The position numbers were made by a program, and so were the translations under genes. Positions 18,433 to 26,836 of a stretch of DNA of 64,000 bases are shown here, piece by piece (within the stretch, counting starts at the first letter, position 1; each line of letters begins with the position of its first letter). Origin of the DNA: CAWKPF01 sp963851415 (GTDB lineage: Bacteria > Acidobacteriota > Thermoanaerobaculia > Multivoradales > Multivoraceae); contig CAWKPF010000002.1 in NCBI GenBank assembly GCA_963851415.1, forward strand, positions 868,001-932,000. Direction: 5' to 3'. Under the pieces are notes generated by a model that worked only from the letters and a program-made list of their open reading frames with translations, was not told where the DNA came from and made no database searches.

Positions 18433-19560
18433 GTGCGAATCGGAATGATGCTCAGGTCACTGAGTGAGAAGGGCGGTATTGGCGTCTACGCCAACAACCT
18501 GGTCGAGGAGCTCCTGCGTATCGATCAGAAGAACGACTACCTCTTGTACTACCGGGACGAGGAGCACCTCGGCCGATTCGCCGACCGCGAGAACGTCACC
18601 GAACGGCTGATCCATGCGCGGAACAAGGCGACCTGGGACCAGATCGCGATCCCCAGGGCGTGCCGCAGGGACCGGACCGACGTCATCTTCCACCCGAAGT
18701 TCACCGTTCCCCTCTTCGCACCTTGCAAGGCGATCATGGTGGTGCACGGGGCCGATTGGTTCATGCCGGACCAGGCGCAGTTCTACGGCAAGCTCGATGT
18801 GGCCTACATCCGGGCGGTGATGCCGCTCTACTTCCGAAAGGCATCGGTCGTTCTCTCGGTCTCCCAGCTGACGACAGACAACTTCGAGCAGGTGCTGGAC
18901 CTGCCGCCGGGAAAGATCGAAACGGTCTACTTCGGGCCCGCGCGCCACTTCCGTCCGATCGACGACCGAGAGCAACTGGAAGAGACGCGAAGCCGCTATC
19001 GACTCCCGGCGGGCGACTTCGTCTTCACCCTCACCAAGAGGGGGGGAGACGGCCGCAAGAACTTCGGGCAGCTGCTCGCCGCCTACCGGCTCTACTTCGA
19101 AACGGTCGAAAAGCCGCTCCCGCTGGTCGTGGGCGGAAAGGACTGCCACCTGTTTCGCGCGGAGTACGGAATTCCGCAGGACGGCTGGGGGTCTCAGGTC
19201 CATTTCCCGGGCTGGCTGGACCAGCAGGACCTGCCTGCGATCTACAGTCTCGCGACGCTCTACCTCTACCCGTCCAATCTCGAGGCCTTCCCGATCCCGA
19301 TCACCGAGGCGATGGCCTGCGGCACTCCGATCGTCACCTCCTCGGCCAACGGCCTCGAAGAGATCGCCGGAGACGCAGCCCTGCTGGTGGATCCGACCGA
19401 CCCCCGAGCGATCGCCGAGGCCGTTGCGAAGGTCGCCGCCGATCGGGAGCTCCGAGACTCGCTCTCGCGCCAGGGGCTGGCTCGCGCAGCGCGATTCACA
19501 TGGGAGAAATGCGGCGCACACACGCTCGAGATCATCGAGCGAGTCGGTCGCTCCGCCTGA
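18433..19560 (+). CDS. Glycosyltransferase family 4
   Basis: A 375-residue GT-B enzyme starting at GTG 18433. The N-terminal MRIGMMLRSLSEKGGIGVYA gives the glycine-rich acceptor loop. Residues near 95-105 read AIMVVHGADWF. The donor half holds TLTKRGGDGRKNFGQLLAAY near 200 and the E-x7-E segment NLEAFPIPITEAMACGTPIV near 280. Immediately downstream of the priming transferase, it may add the second sugar. The family includes mannosyl- and glucosyltransferases, and specificity is unknown. A weak GC hairpin with a 5-bp stem (19578-19592) separates it from the convergent gene at 19598. Confidence 0.92.
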   Translation: MRIGMMLRSLSEKGGIGVYANNLVEELLRIDQKNDYLLYYRDEEHLGRFADRENVTERLIHARNKATWDQIAIPRACRRDRTDVIFHPKFTVPLFAPCKAIMVVHGADWFMPDQAQFYGKLDVAYIRAVMPLYFRKASVVLSVSQLTTDNFEQVLDLPPGKIETVYFGPARHFRPIDDREQLEETRSRYRLPAGDFVFTLTKRGGDGRKNFGQLLAAYRLYFETVEKPLPLVVGGKDCHLFRAEYGIPQDGWGSQVHFPGWLDQQDLPAIYSLATLYLYPSNLEAFPIPITEAMACGTPIVTSSANGLEEIAGDAALLVDPTDPRAIAEAVAKVAADRELRDSLSRQGLARAARFTWEKCGAHTLEIIERVGRSA

Positions 19561-19597
19561 CCTGGAGACCGATCGTCGCCCCACGGCGGGGCTGACC

Positions 19598-20584
19598 TCA
19601 GCTCGAGAACCACCGCTCGGCGTAGGAGCCACCCAGCCGTTCGGCCCGCTCTGCCCATAGCGCTCGCCGGGACCCACCAGGCAGAATCGCGTCCTCCAGC
19701 TTCACACGCCACCGCCGCACTCGGCGCATTCGCCCCGCGAAGGACCCCGGCACGGAGAGCTCGCCCACCAACCAACGCTCCCTCACCAGCGCCTGCCACA
19801 GCTCCGCATCTCTCACCCCGCGAGCCTGGACGTAGTCCGCGACCCAGTCCAGAAACCGGCGTCGGGCCGCCATGACCGCCGCCGGATCGGATTCCGTCTT
19901 CGTGATGGAAGCAGGATGCTGGCGGTACCGGTCCGAGCAGCTGTCGGACACGTACACCCTCCGCTCGAGGCACATCTTGGTGATGAACACCTGGTCCTCG
20001 TAGAGTCCGCGGAAGCTGTCCTCGAAGCCGCGCACCTCCTGCATCGCCGAAGCCCGAACCAGGAGGCTACAAGAGCAAGGAACGGCCGCCGCCCCCGACA
20101 GGAAGAGCGGTAGCAGTCGCGGCGGCGCCACTTCGACGTCAGCACGAATCTGGTGCGGCTGAATCCGGTTCTCGAAGGGGGCGCCCGCCTGCCACTCCCA
20201 CCAGTACTCGGTTCTGCCATACACCATGTCGACCTCGGGCCGCGCCTCCAGGATCGCCACCTGCCGCTCGAGCTTTTCCGGCAGCCACACGTCGTCTCCA
20301 TCGAGCAACGCGATGTAGTCCCCGGAGGCCTGGGAGATCCCCAGATTCCTGGTCGCGCTCATTCCGCGATTCTCGCCACCGGGATGCTGCAGATAGCGCA
20401 CTCGATCGGGGAGTCTGGCTGCATAGCTTCGGGCGATCTGGGGGCTCGCATCGCTGGATCCGTCGTCGACGAGCAGAAGCTCCCAATTCTCGTAGCCCTG
20501 GGCGAGCACGCTCTCGACCGCTTCCCCGAGAAACGCCTCCTCGTTCAAGAAGATGACGACGACCGAGACGAGCGGATCAGCCAT
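19598..20584 (-). CDS. Glycosyltransferase family 2
   Basis: A 328-residue GT-A enzyme. It starts with PLVSVVVIFLNEEAFLGEAV and has LLLVDDGSSDASPQIARSY near residue 36, then DYIALLDGDDVWLPEKLER near 92, the DxD-type metal and nucleotide site. The C-terminal half has GLYEDQVFITKMCLERRVY and no membrane segment. It ends a minus-strand run transcribed from 23265 (methyltransferase, deacetylase, sulfotransferase, this gene) and overlaps the sulfotransferase by eight bases. It probably extends an oligosaccharide that is later sulfated or deacetylated. Confidence 0.93.
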   Translation of the reverse strand: MADPLVSVVVIFLNEEAFLGEAVESVLAQGYENWELLLVDDGSSDASPQIARSYAARLPDRVRYLQHPGGENRGMSATRNLGISQASGDYIALLDGDDVWLPEKLERQVAILEARPEVDMVYGRTEYWWEWQAGAPFENRIQPHQIRADVEVAPPRLLPLFLSGAAAVPCSCSLLVRASAMQEVRGFEDSFRGLYEDQVFITKMCLERRVYVSDSCSDRYRQHPASITKTESDPAAVMAARRRFLDWVADYVQARGVRDAELWQALVRERWLVGELSVPGSFAGRMRRVRRWRVKLEDAILPGGSRRALWAERAERLGGSYAERWFSS

Positions 20585-21548
20585 CGTCCAGTCCAGGGAG
20601 TCGCTGTTCGAGAGTCTCGGGAGTCGGGAGGTCGCGACCGTAGAGATGGCCGAGGCCGAATCTCTCGACGACCTCGACGATCCTCGCCTCCTGGTCCTCG
20701 CTCAGATCGCGGCGCCAGCGGGTCACCGGGTCGTCGCCCGTGACCACGGCGCTGAACCCCCGCGCCGTCGCCGAGACACGGCGGGCCGAGTCGAAGGCTC
20801 TTCGATCGGGACGACGACCGAGGGCCGCGAACACCCTGGTGATCTCTTCCTCGGGATGAAGGCACAGCTCCTCGTAGAAGACCACGTCGAGGCCTCCGCT
20901 CTCGAACTGCCGCAACGGCACCAGGTTGCTCACGCACCAGACGACCGCGTGCTTCTCTTCGTCGGTGGTGGCGCCCGCGATCAAGTCCAGGTAGGGGTGC
21001 AGGTGATCCTCGACCAGCTTCGGCTGGGCAAGGAACGGCTCGATGTCCCCGTCGGTGGCCCACCCGAGCTTGATCCGTGACGCCACCACCGCGCAGGGAT
21101 GCCGCACGATGAACACGAGGGGGACTTCGGGAAACCGCTCGCGAAGCCACTTCAGGAAGAGGCACGCACGGATCTCTTTGACCAGCCGGAACTCCGGGCG
21201 CAGCACCTCGACTTCCCGATCGATCCACGGGTGGCGAATCCGGCCGGTGAAGACCCGCTCGGCGAAGGCGCACAGCGATTCGTCGTCCTCGTCGGGCCGC
21301 ATGTAGTGGAAGTAGTGAAAGTCCCGGAACTCTTCGACCAGACGCGAGTGAAACGGCTCGAACATCGTCCGGCAGTTGAGCTGCGCTGCAATGATGTCGC
21401 CGAGCCAGGTCGTCCCGCTGCGCGCGGCGCCCGCCACCATGATGGCACTCCGAAGGTCACCATCCTCGTCTCGGTACAGCCGGCTGCACGCCATCCGAAC
21501 GAGGCGCTGCGAGATCTGGTGGGCCCGCCACTGGAGCTCGCCAGACAA
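20577..21548 (-). CDS. Sulfotransferase family protein
   Basis: The frame is open far upstream, but a start at TTG 21548, directly after the preceding TGA, gives a 323-residue protein of ordinary sulfotransferase size; ATG 21494 is an alternative. The PAPS 5'-phosphosulfate loop is AGAARSGTTWLGDII (residues 40-53). The 3'-phosphate site is VFIVRHPCAVVASRIK (146-160), with Arg149 and Ser157. TMFEPFHSRL after the loop fits the substrate side. It would transfer sulfate from PAPS to a hydroxyl of a carbohydrate in the cytoplasm. Placement between a polysaccharide deacetylase and a GT2 suggests a sulfated glycan. Confidence 0.87.
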   Translation of the reverse strand: MSGELQWRAHQISQRLVRMACSRLYRDEDGDLRSAIMVAGAARSGTTWLGDIIAAQLNCRTMFEPFHSRLVEEFRDFHYFHYMRPDEDDESLCAFAERVFTGRIRHPWIDREVEVLRPEFRLVKEIRACLFLKWLRERFPEVPLVFIVRHPCAVVASRIKLGWATDGDIEPFLAQPKLVEDHLHPYLDLIAGATTDEEKHAVVWCVSNLVPLRQFESGGLDVVFYEELCLHPEEEITRVFAALGRRPDRRAFDSARRVSATARGFSAVVTGDDPVTRWRRDLSEDQEARIVEVVERFGLGHLYGRDLPTPETLEQRLPGLDDG

Positions 21549-21549
21549 C

Positions 21550-22534
21550 TCATTCGCCCCCTTTGCCGAGCCAACTCCGGAGCCACTTCGAGAACGCGGG
21601 CCCCGCGACGTCTGGCACCCAGATCCGAGGCAGATCGAACGGGTCGCTCTGTGCGAAGACCCCGCTCGGCGTGCTGCCGCAGGCCAGATCGAACCCGGCC
21701 TCTCGGACGAGCGAAGGGGTCTCCTCGCTGCGCGATCCATGAGGGTAGGAGAAGAACCGGACCTCTCTCCCGAGCGCGTTCTCGAGGGCATCCCTGCTCG
21801 TCTCGATCTCCGAACGCTGATCCGTCGATGAGAGACCGCCGAGGCCACGGTGGCTGTGACCGTGAGCACCCGCGCGGATGCGCCCCCGGGCAACCAGGTC
21901 TTTGAGCTCCCCAGCAGAAAGAGACCGAGGCCGGGATTCCGCTTCGCTCGAGGCACCGAGACGTCGCTCGATCTCGCTCAGCAGCGCACCGCGCTCCTCG
22001 ATCCCGAGAGGCTCCAGCACTCGGTAGGCCTCTCGAACCAGATGGAGCCGGGCGTCGACTCGGCTCGACTCCTGGGCACTCCAACCGAGCTCCACACCGC
22101 GAGAAGAAACCCTGATCTCCCGCGGCAGCTCGCGAGGCGGAGCGAGGAGACGGGCCAATCGGTCCCACCAGAATTCCTGCCCCATCTGTCCGGTGACCAC
22201 GAAAACAGTGGCCTGCATTCCGTGCCGCTCGAGCACCGGCTCGACCTCGTTCTGGCACTCGAGATAACCGTCATCGAAGGTCAAGGCCAGGCCCTTGCCG
22301 GGGCCCCCTCCCTCTCGCTGACTCCTGGACGAGCTGAGCCAGAGGAACCGCTCTGGCCTCCCGGCGAATGACGTCCACCTGCTCGGAAAAATTCCCGGGA
22401 GAGACGCAGAGCCCGAAGGGATCCCAGGAGCTGTCGCCGATGCGGTGGTAGCCCAGGATGACTCCGAGCCCGTGTTGGCGACTGCGGAGCCGACGCGCCG
22501 CCAGCTTCGCGGTCTTGACCCCCGGGATCCTCAT
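21550..22534 (-). pseudogene. Polysaccharide deacetylase, split by a one-base shift in a G/C homopolymer
   Basis: The first part starts at ATG 22534 and encodes LGVILGYHRIGDSSWDPFGL and FSEQVDVIRREARAVPLAQL, the usual start of NodB-family deacetylases. It then goes out of frame and stops at 22271. The second part, in the +1 frame, continues with GKGLALTFDDGYLECQNEV, giving the catalytic TFDDG. It carries AGAHGHSHRGL with the metal-binding His-x3-His near 180 and ends at 21550. The junction lies at a run of four G and five C on the plus strand (22300-22308); one base fewer restores a 327-residue protein. This is either a homopolymer sequencing error or a recent inactivation. It overlaps the upstream methyltransferase stop by ATGA. 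Confidence 0.88.
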
Positions 22535-23265
22535 CGCTCGGCGTCAGACTTGACCGCCCTGACTCCGACCAGGAGCTCGTAGTCGGGGTCGACGTGATTC
22601 AGCTCCTCCTCGGTCAGTTCGGTGGCACTGAGGCCGTGCAGGAACGCAATCGAGGTCAGCACGTTGCCGTAGGCCTCGATGTGGAGCTCGCTGTCCCCGA
22701 AAGGCTCCGAGAACAAGCGCCGCGCGGAGGCCGTGGTGAACCCCCAGTGATGGCCCCAACGATCCATGTCGTACCGACTCAGCTTGCTGATTCCGGGAAA
22801 CGTGGCCAGCAGGGTGCCTCCCGGTGCCAGAATCCGGTGGACGGTCGCCAGCGCCGAGCGCACGTCGTAGATGAACTGCAGGGTCTGCGTCAGGATCACG
22901 CAGTCGTAGGCGCTCGACTCCAGCCCGTCCCCCCTGGTCAGGTCCGCGATGACCGTGACCTTCGGGTTGTCTTCGGCGACGTGCAGCACGTCGCTGTGGG
23001 TCACGCGATCCCCCCCGAACTGGACCGTGTACAGATCGGTTCCGACCTCGAGCGTGCGCCCCCGAACGTCTCCGGCGAAGGGAGAGAGGAAGCGCTCGAT
23101 GTAGAAGCGGTCGATGGGAATCCCGCGATCTTCTCCCCACATCGTGCTGATGGGAGTCAGCCGCCGCAGATCGCCGAAATCGACGCCGCCGACCGAGGTC
23201 TGGCGCCTCAGCCCCGCCAGGTAGCGGTAGAGTCGGCGAGGGACCAGGGTACCGACGACCTTCAA
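22531..23265 (-). CDS. SAM-dependent methyltransferase (class I)
   Basis: The start TTG 23265 is preceded by GAGG nine bases upstream and gives 244 residues; the open frame extends further but would overlap the divergent gene. The N-terminus reads KVVGTLVPRRLYRYLAGLRR. The nucleotide-binding core is GRTLEVGTDLYTVQFGGDRV near residue 72, with HVAEDNPKVTVIADL and YDCVILTQTLQFIYD. IEAYGNVLTSIAFLHGL near the end resembles small methyltransferases seen next to nucleotide-sugar and glycosyltransferase genes. The acceptor is unknown. It leads the minus-strand run ending at 19598. Its start lies 47 bases from the divergent GT2 start. Confidence 0.85.
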   Translation of the reverse strand: MKVVGTLVPRRLYRYLAGLRRQTSVGGVDFGDLRRLTPISTMWGEDRGIPIDRFYIERFLSPFAGDVRGRTLEVGTDLYTVQFGGDRVTHSDVLHVAEDNPKVTVIADLTRGDGLESSAYDCVILTQTLQFIYDVRSALATVHRILAPGGTLLATFPGISKLSRYDMDRWGHHWGFTTASARRLFSEPFGDSELHIEAYGNVLTSIAFLHGLSATELTEEELNHVDPDYELLVGVRAVKSDAER

Positions 23266-23312
23266 GCGCAGCCTCGTCGCCAGTTCGAGATTCGAAGAGC
23301 ATTCATGCGGGC

Positions 23313-24377
23313 ATGTTAAATCAAGAGACCGGCTCGGTGGGCGCAATCCGATCGCCGGATGACGATTCGCATCCCGCAGTCCTCGTCACCGGCGTCCTGC
23401 TGTCCTACAACTGCGAGGAGTTCATCTCCGACGCCCTGCGCAGCGCGCTGGCTCAGAACTACAGCCCGCTGAAGGTCCTCGTCTCGGACGACGCTTCCGA
23501 CGACTCGACCGTGACCGAGATCGAGCGCGTCCTCGCCCACTACGACGGGCCCCACGAGGTGTGCTTCCAACAACGCACGAGCAACAGTGGGAACAAGTCC
23601 GCGCACCTGAACGCGGTGCTGCCACAGGTGACCTCGGACGTCATCGTCTCCTTCGACGGTGACGACATCTCTTCACCGGACCGGGTGTCGCGACTCGTCC
23701 GAGAGTTCGCGAAGAATCCGAACGTCTATGCGGCCTACTCCTCCATGTCCCTGATCGGTCGACACGGAGATCCGAGACGGGCCCCACCCGTACCGCACCC
23801 GGCACCCGACATCGAGAGCTCCCGATGGTTCGGGAACGTCGACGCCTACGCTCCAGGCGGCACCCTGGCGGTGCGCCGAGAGGTGCTCGACGCCTTCGGT
23901 CCACTCGACCCGGCGGTCAACGAAGACGTCGTCCTCCCCTTTCGGGCGAGCCTGCTCGGCCGTGTCGAGTTCATCGACGAGCCCCTGGTCACGGTGCGCC
24001 GCCACTCGGGGAGCCTGACCACCGATCTGGGCGGATACGAGTCCCTGGACCGCTACCGCGATCGGCTCGAGCGGGGAATCGAGAAGGCGCGCTACAAGTC
24101 CACGGTCCGACTCTCGGACATCGAGACCGCCGCGCGCCTGATGCCGGAGAAGGCACGGCAGCTCGAGTCCATTCGCCACATCGTGAGTCGCTCGTTGGCC
24201 GAGGCCGAGTCCACCCGTCGGCTCGCGAGCCCCCATCCGGCCGAACGCCTCGCCGCGCTGGTGCGGCTGATCAAGAATCGGTCGTACCCGGATCAGCTCG
24301 CTCAGCACGCCTTCCTCGCGCTCGCGCCGGGGCTCTACCTGCGCTACAAACGTCGCGCTGCCCGCCGACTCGAATAG
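23313..24377 (+). CDS. Glycosyltransferase family 2
   Basis: A 354-residue GT-A enzyme. VTGVLLSYNCEEFISDALRS near residue 25 and VLVSDDASDDSTVTEIE near 52 form the donor-binding start. IVSFDGDDISSPDRVSRL near 108 has the DxD-like site, and NVDAYAPGGTLAVRREVL near 170 precedes the acceptor region. It is a single gene transcribed alone between two minus-strand units. A Shine-Dalgarno sequence is not obvious in the short 47-base divergent gap. The C-terminal 80 residues are basic and helical (KARYKSTVRL, YLRYKRRAARR), which may aid membrane association. Confidence 0.92.
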   Translation: MLNQETGSVGAIRSPDDDSHPAVLVTGVLLSYNCEEFISDALRSALAQNYSPLKVLVSDDASDDSTVTEIERVLAHYDGPHEVCFQQRTSNSGNKSAHLNAVLPQVTSDVIVSFDGDDISSPDRVSRLVREFAKNPNVYAAYSSMSLIGRHGDPRRAPPVPHPAPDIESSRWFGNVDAYAPGGTLAVRREVLDAFGPLDPAVNEDVVLPFRASLLGRVEFIDEPLVTVRRHSGSLTTDLGGYESLDRYRDRLERGIEKARYKSTVRLSDIETAARLMPEKARQLESIRHIVSRSLAEAESTRRLASPHPAERLAALVRLIKNRSYPDQLAQHAFLALAPGLYLRYKRRAARRLE

Positions 24378-24388
24378 CAGCCGCCGCC

Positions 24389-24406
24389 CGAGGGTCTCGG
24401 CCCTCG
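24389..24406. terminator. Terminator-like hairpin between convergent genes
   Basis: CGAGGG (24389-24394) and CCCTCG (24401-24406) form a perfect six-pair stem around a six-base loop, midway in the 34-base gap between the convergent GT2 and flippase genes. No T-run follows on either side, so termination is only suggested by position. Confidence 0.3.
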
Positions 24407-24411
24407 CTCGC

Positions 24412-25899
24412 TCAGTGCTCGCCCCCACCTCGCTCGGCGAAGGGGCGGAGTCGGACCGCGGCCCGAGGGAAGATCTTGTCCAGGGCACCGAGCAGGCCCA
24501 GATTCAGGTAGCGCTCGGCAATCAATAGCAAGAGGCCGATGACCCCTGTCCCGACCAGGCCCGCCGCGATGAGTCCGGGCAGGCCGTCGAGGAGCCCGTC
24601 GACCACCACGGCAGTCCAGGTTCCGAGGGCAGCCAGAACCGCGATCACCAGTACCGGGCGCAGTAAGCCCTCGAACGGCCGATCGAACACCCGCAGGAGG
24701 AAGAGAACCGCGAAGACCTGGGAGGCGAAGACCGCGGGGATCCATGCCGCTGCGGCGCCCGCCAGCCCGTACCAGTCGGCCAGCCCCCAGACGGCGACCA
24801 CGAGGGTCACCGATTGCACGACCTCGAGAAAGGTCATCTTGGCGGGCTGCCCGAAGCCCTTGAGGATCGGGTCCACGACATCGCCCAGCACACCGACGAG
24901 ACTGGCGACGGCGAGGACCCGGATGACCGGTGCGGTTCCGATCCAGTTGGCGCCGAGAACCTCGACAGCCAGGCTCGGCGCCAGCGCCATCAGCAGCCCA
25001 TAGACCGGGAACAGCAGGACGGAGAGTCCGAGGATCTGGGCCTGGAAAGCAGCCCGTGCCTTGCCCGAATCCGACCGGATCCGAGCGTAGAACGGGAAGG
25101 CCACCCCTCCCACGATGTCGCTGGCCGCACCGCTGGGCAGGAAGGCCAGTCGGGCTGCCAGGAAATAGAGCCCGAGATCCGCCGCACCCAGCTTTCGGGT
25201 GATCACCAACTGCAGCACGGCTCTTCCCCCGACGGCGACGAGGCTGCTGACGAAGATCCATCGACCGAACTGAACGAGTGGCGCGACGGCCGAGCGCTCG
25301 AGAACCAGACGCGGACGGTGCTGCGCGAAGACGTAGGACAGGAGCGTGTACACCAGTGGTCCCGCGAGGCTGCCAGCGACCAGCGCCCACACCCCGAAGC
25401 GAAACGCCAGCGCGACCGATACTCCGGTGGTCACCAGAGCCTCCGCGAGACGGAGCAACGCCACTTCCCTGAAGCGAAGCCTGCGGGTGAGGTCGGCGAC
25501 CTTGATGCTGGCTCCAGCCTGCAGCACGGGCCAGATTCCCAGGGCTCGAATGACCGAGACGGCACGCGGCTCGGCGAACAGCTGAGCAATCCAGGGGGCG
25601 GCCAGGATCACACCGGCGCTGACCGTGAGCGCGCGCACCATTCCGACGGTCCAGGCCGCATCGTAGTGACGATCGTCCACCTCGGACTGTTGCACCAGGG
25701 CGGGTACCATTCCGAAGTCGGTCAGGCTCATGAGGACCCCGACCGAGACCATCGCGATCGCCACCAGGCCGAAGTCGTCGGGCACCAGGAGCCGCGCCAA
25801 CACCACGACACGGACCAGATAGATCACCTTGACGCCGAAGTGCTGAACGGCTTGCCAGGAAATCGCGTGACCTGCCCGACCCGCCAGGGATTCGCTCAA
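24412..25899 (-). CDS. Wzx-type lipopolysaccharide/polysaccharide flippase (MOP superfamily)
   Basis: A 495-residue polytopic protein with about twelve to fourteen hydrophobic helices, beginning AISWQAVQHFGVKVIYLVRV and continuing VVVLARLLVPDDFGLVAIAM, the standard opening of Wzx/RfbX flippases. Conserved loops include LTDFGMVPALVQQSEVDDRH near 60 and FGRWIFVSSLVAVGGRAVLQ near 215. It would move undecaprenyl-linked repeat units across the inner membrane. No Wzy polymerase is recognisable in the window. The TTG start at 25899 has no strong ribosome site; the region to 26011 is shared with the divergent formyltransferase gene. Confidence 0.92.
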   Translation of the reverse strand: MSESLAGRAGHAISWQAVQHFGVKVIYLVRVVVLARLLVPDDFGLVAIAMVSVGVLMSLTDFGMVPALVQQSEVDDRHYDAAWTVGMVRALTVSAGVILAAPWIAQLFAEPRAVSVIRALGIWPVLQAGASIKVADLTRRLRFREVALLRLAEALVTTGVSVALAFRFGVWALVAGSLAGPLVYTLLSYVFAQHRPRLVLERSAVAPLVQFGRWIFVSSLVAVGGRAVLQLVITRKLGAADLGLYFLAARLAFLPSGAASDIVGGVAFPFYARIRSDSGKARAAFQAQILGLSVLLFPVYGLLMALAPSLAVEVLGANWIGTAPVIRVLAVASLVGVLGDVVDPILKGFGQPAKMTFLEVVQSVTLVVAVWGLADWYGLAGAAAAWIPAVFASQVFAVLFLLRVFDRPFEGLLRPVLVIAVLAALGTWTAVVVDGLLDGLPGLIAAGLVGTGVIGLLLLIAERYLNLGLLGALDKIFPRAAVRLRPFAERGGGEH

Positions 25900-25981
25900 C
25901 GTCGGCTCACTTCAGCTCGGCTTTCAAGAATTCTCTTCGACCTCGTCAGGGTCGATGCTACCTTCCTCCACAGGGATGCAC

Positions 25982-25990
25982 TGCTAGTAT
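25982..25990 (+). promoter_or_regulatory. Extended -10 promoter of the decorating-enzyme operon
   Basis: TGC followed by TAGTAT (25985-25990) forms an extended -10 element 22 bases before the ATG at 26012. The -35 region is poor, as is usual for extended -10 promoters. It would start a short leader and drive the plus-strand operon 26012-34004. The remaining divergent gap (25900-26011) shows no other site. Confidence 0.4.
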
Positions 25991-26011
25991 TCTTCTTTGC
26001 CCTCCGCTCTC

Positions 26012-26836
26012 ATGACGCAGCCCAAGAAAACCGCGCTCGGCGAGCGACTCGGCCCCGTTCCTGGCCGTCCGATTCGTGTCGTCCTGCTCGGCGGCGGACC
26101 CTACCTGGAACAAGGCGTGCGCCTGCTGCTCAGCCGACTGGAGGCCGAGCCGCAGATCGACCTGGCGGGAGCACTGCTGCAGTCGCAGGCCCAATCGGGC
26201 TCCGCGATCGTGCGAGATCTCTGGCGACGACGACGCTGGTTGGCACCTGCGCTCCTACTCGATCGGATGGCACGCATCGCCCTTCGCGCCGTGCGCTCGC
26301 CGCGGCAGGAGCACACCCTACGAAAGACCCTGGACTCCCTTTCGCAGCGCCTCCACTTCGTCCCGGACGTCCATGCTCCATCGGTGCTCCAGCGACTGCG
26401 GGATCTGGACTGCGATCTCGGACTCGTCTACGGCAGCCCGATCCTCGGGCCCGAGCTGTTCGAGATCCCACGTTTCGGCTGTATCGGCATCCATCACGGC
26501 CGTCTGCCCGAGTACCGCGGGAAGAAGACGACCTTCTGGGCCATGGCGCGCGGCGAGCAAACCGCCGGGGTCACCATTCAGCGAATCGGGGCGGGCCTCG
26601 ACACGGGAGCGGTGCTGAAGAAAGGCGAGGTGCCCACCATCGGACGATCCTACGCCCGCGTGTGGAAGGAGCTCGAGCAGCTCGGCGTCGATCTCTTCGT
26701 GGAAGCGGTCCTCGAGGTCCAGCGGGGCGAAGCGGTCTGCACCCCAGTCGCCGGGAAGAAGGGCCCGCTCTATCGCGACCCGAAAATCAGCGACCTCCTG
26801 TCGTTCCACTGGCAGAGACTGATCGGACAGCGATGA
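26012..26836 (+). CDS. Formyltransferase-family protein (sugar N-formyltransferase-like)
   Basis: Start ATG 26012 gives 274 residues. It has the formyltransferase core: DLGLVYGSPILGPELFEIP near 137-155, then GIHHGRLPEYRGKKTTFWAM and RIGAGLDTGAVLKKGEVP. In the family the catalytic triad is Asn-x-His plus Asp. Here His161 and the Asp of LDTG are kept, but the Asn position is Gly159. It is therefore either a divergent active enzyme or one with altered chemistry. The expected reaction is transfer of formyl from N10-formyltetrahydrofolate to an amino sugar. It overlaps the next gene (ATGA) and heads an operon of glycan-modifying genes. Confidence 0.8.
   Translation: MTQPKKTALGERLGPVPGRPIRVVLLGGGPYLEQGVRLLLSRLEAEPQIDLAGALLQSQAQSGSAIVRDLWRRRRWLAPALLLDRMARIALRAVRSPRQEHTLRKTLDSLSQRLHFVPDVHAPSVLQRLRDLDCDLGLVYGSPILGPELFEIPRFGCIGIHHGRLPEYRGKKTTFWAMARGEQTAGVTIQRIGAGLDTGAVLKKGEVPTIGRSYARVWKELEQLGVDLFVEAVLEVQRGEAVCTPVAGKKGPLYRDPKISDLLSFHWQRLIGQR

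Noticed and set aside
24814..26832. Extension of the GT4 protein at 26833 upstream by more than 600 codons
   Set aside because: The extension is antisense to the flippase gene and shadows the formyltransferase gene in another frame. The coupled ATG at 26833 fits the family length.
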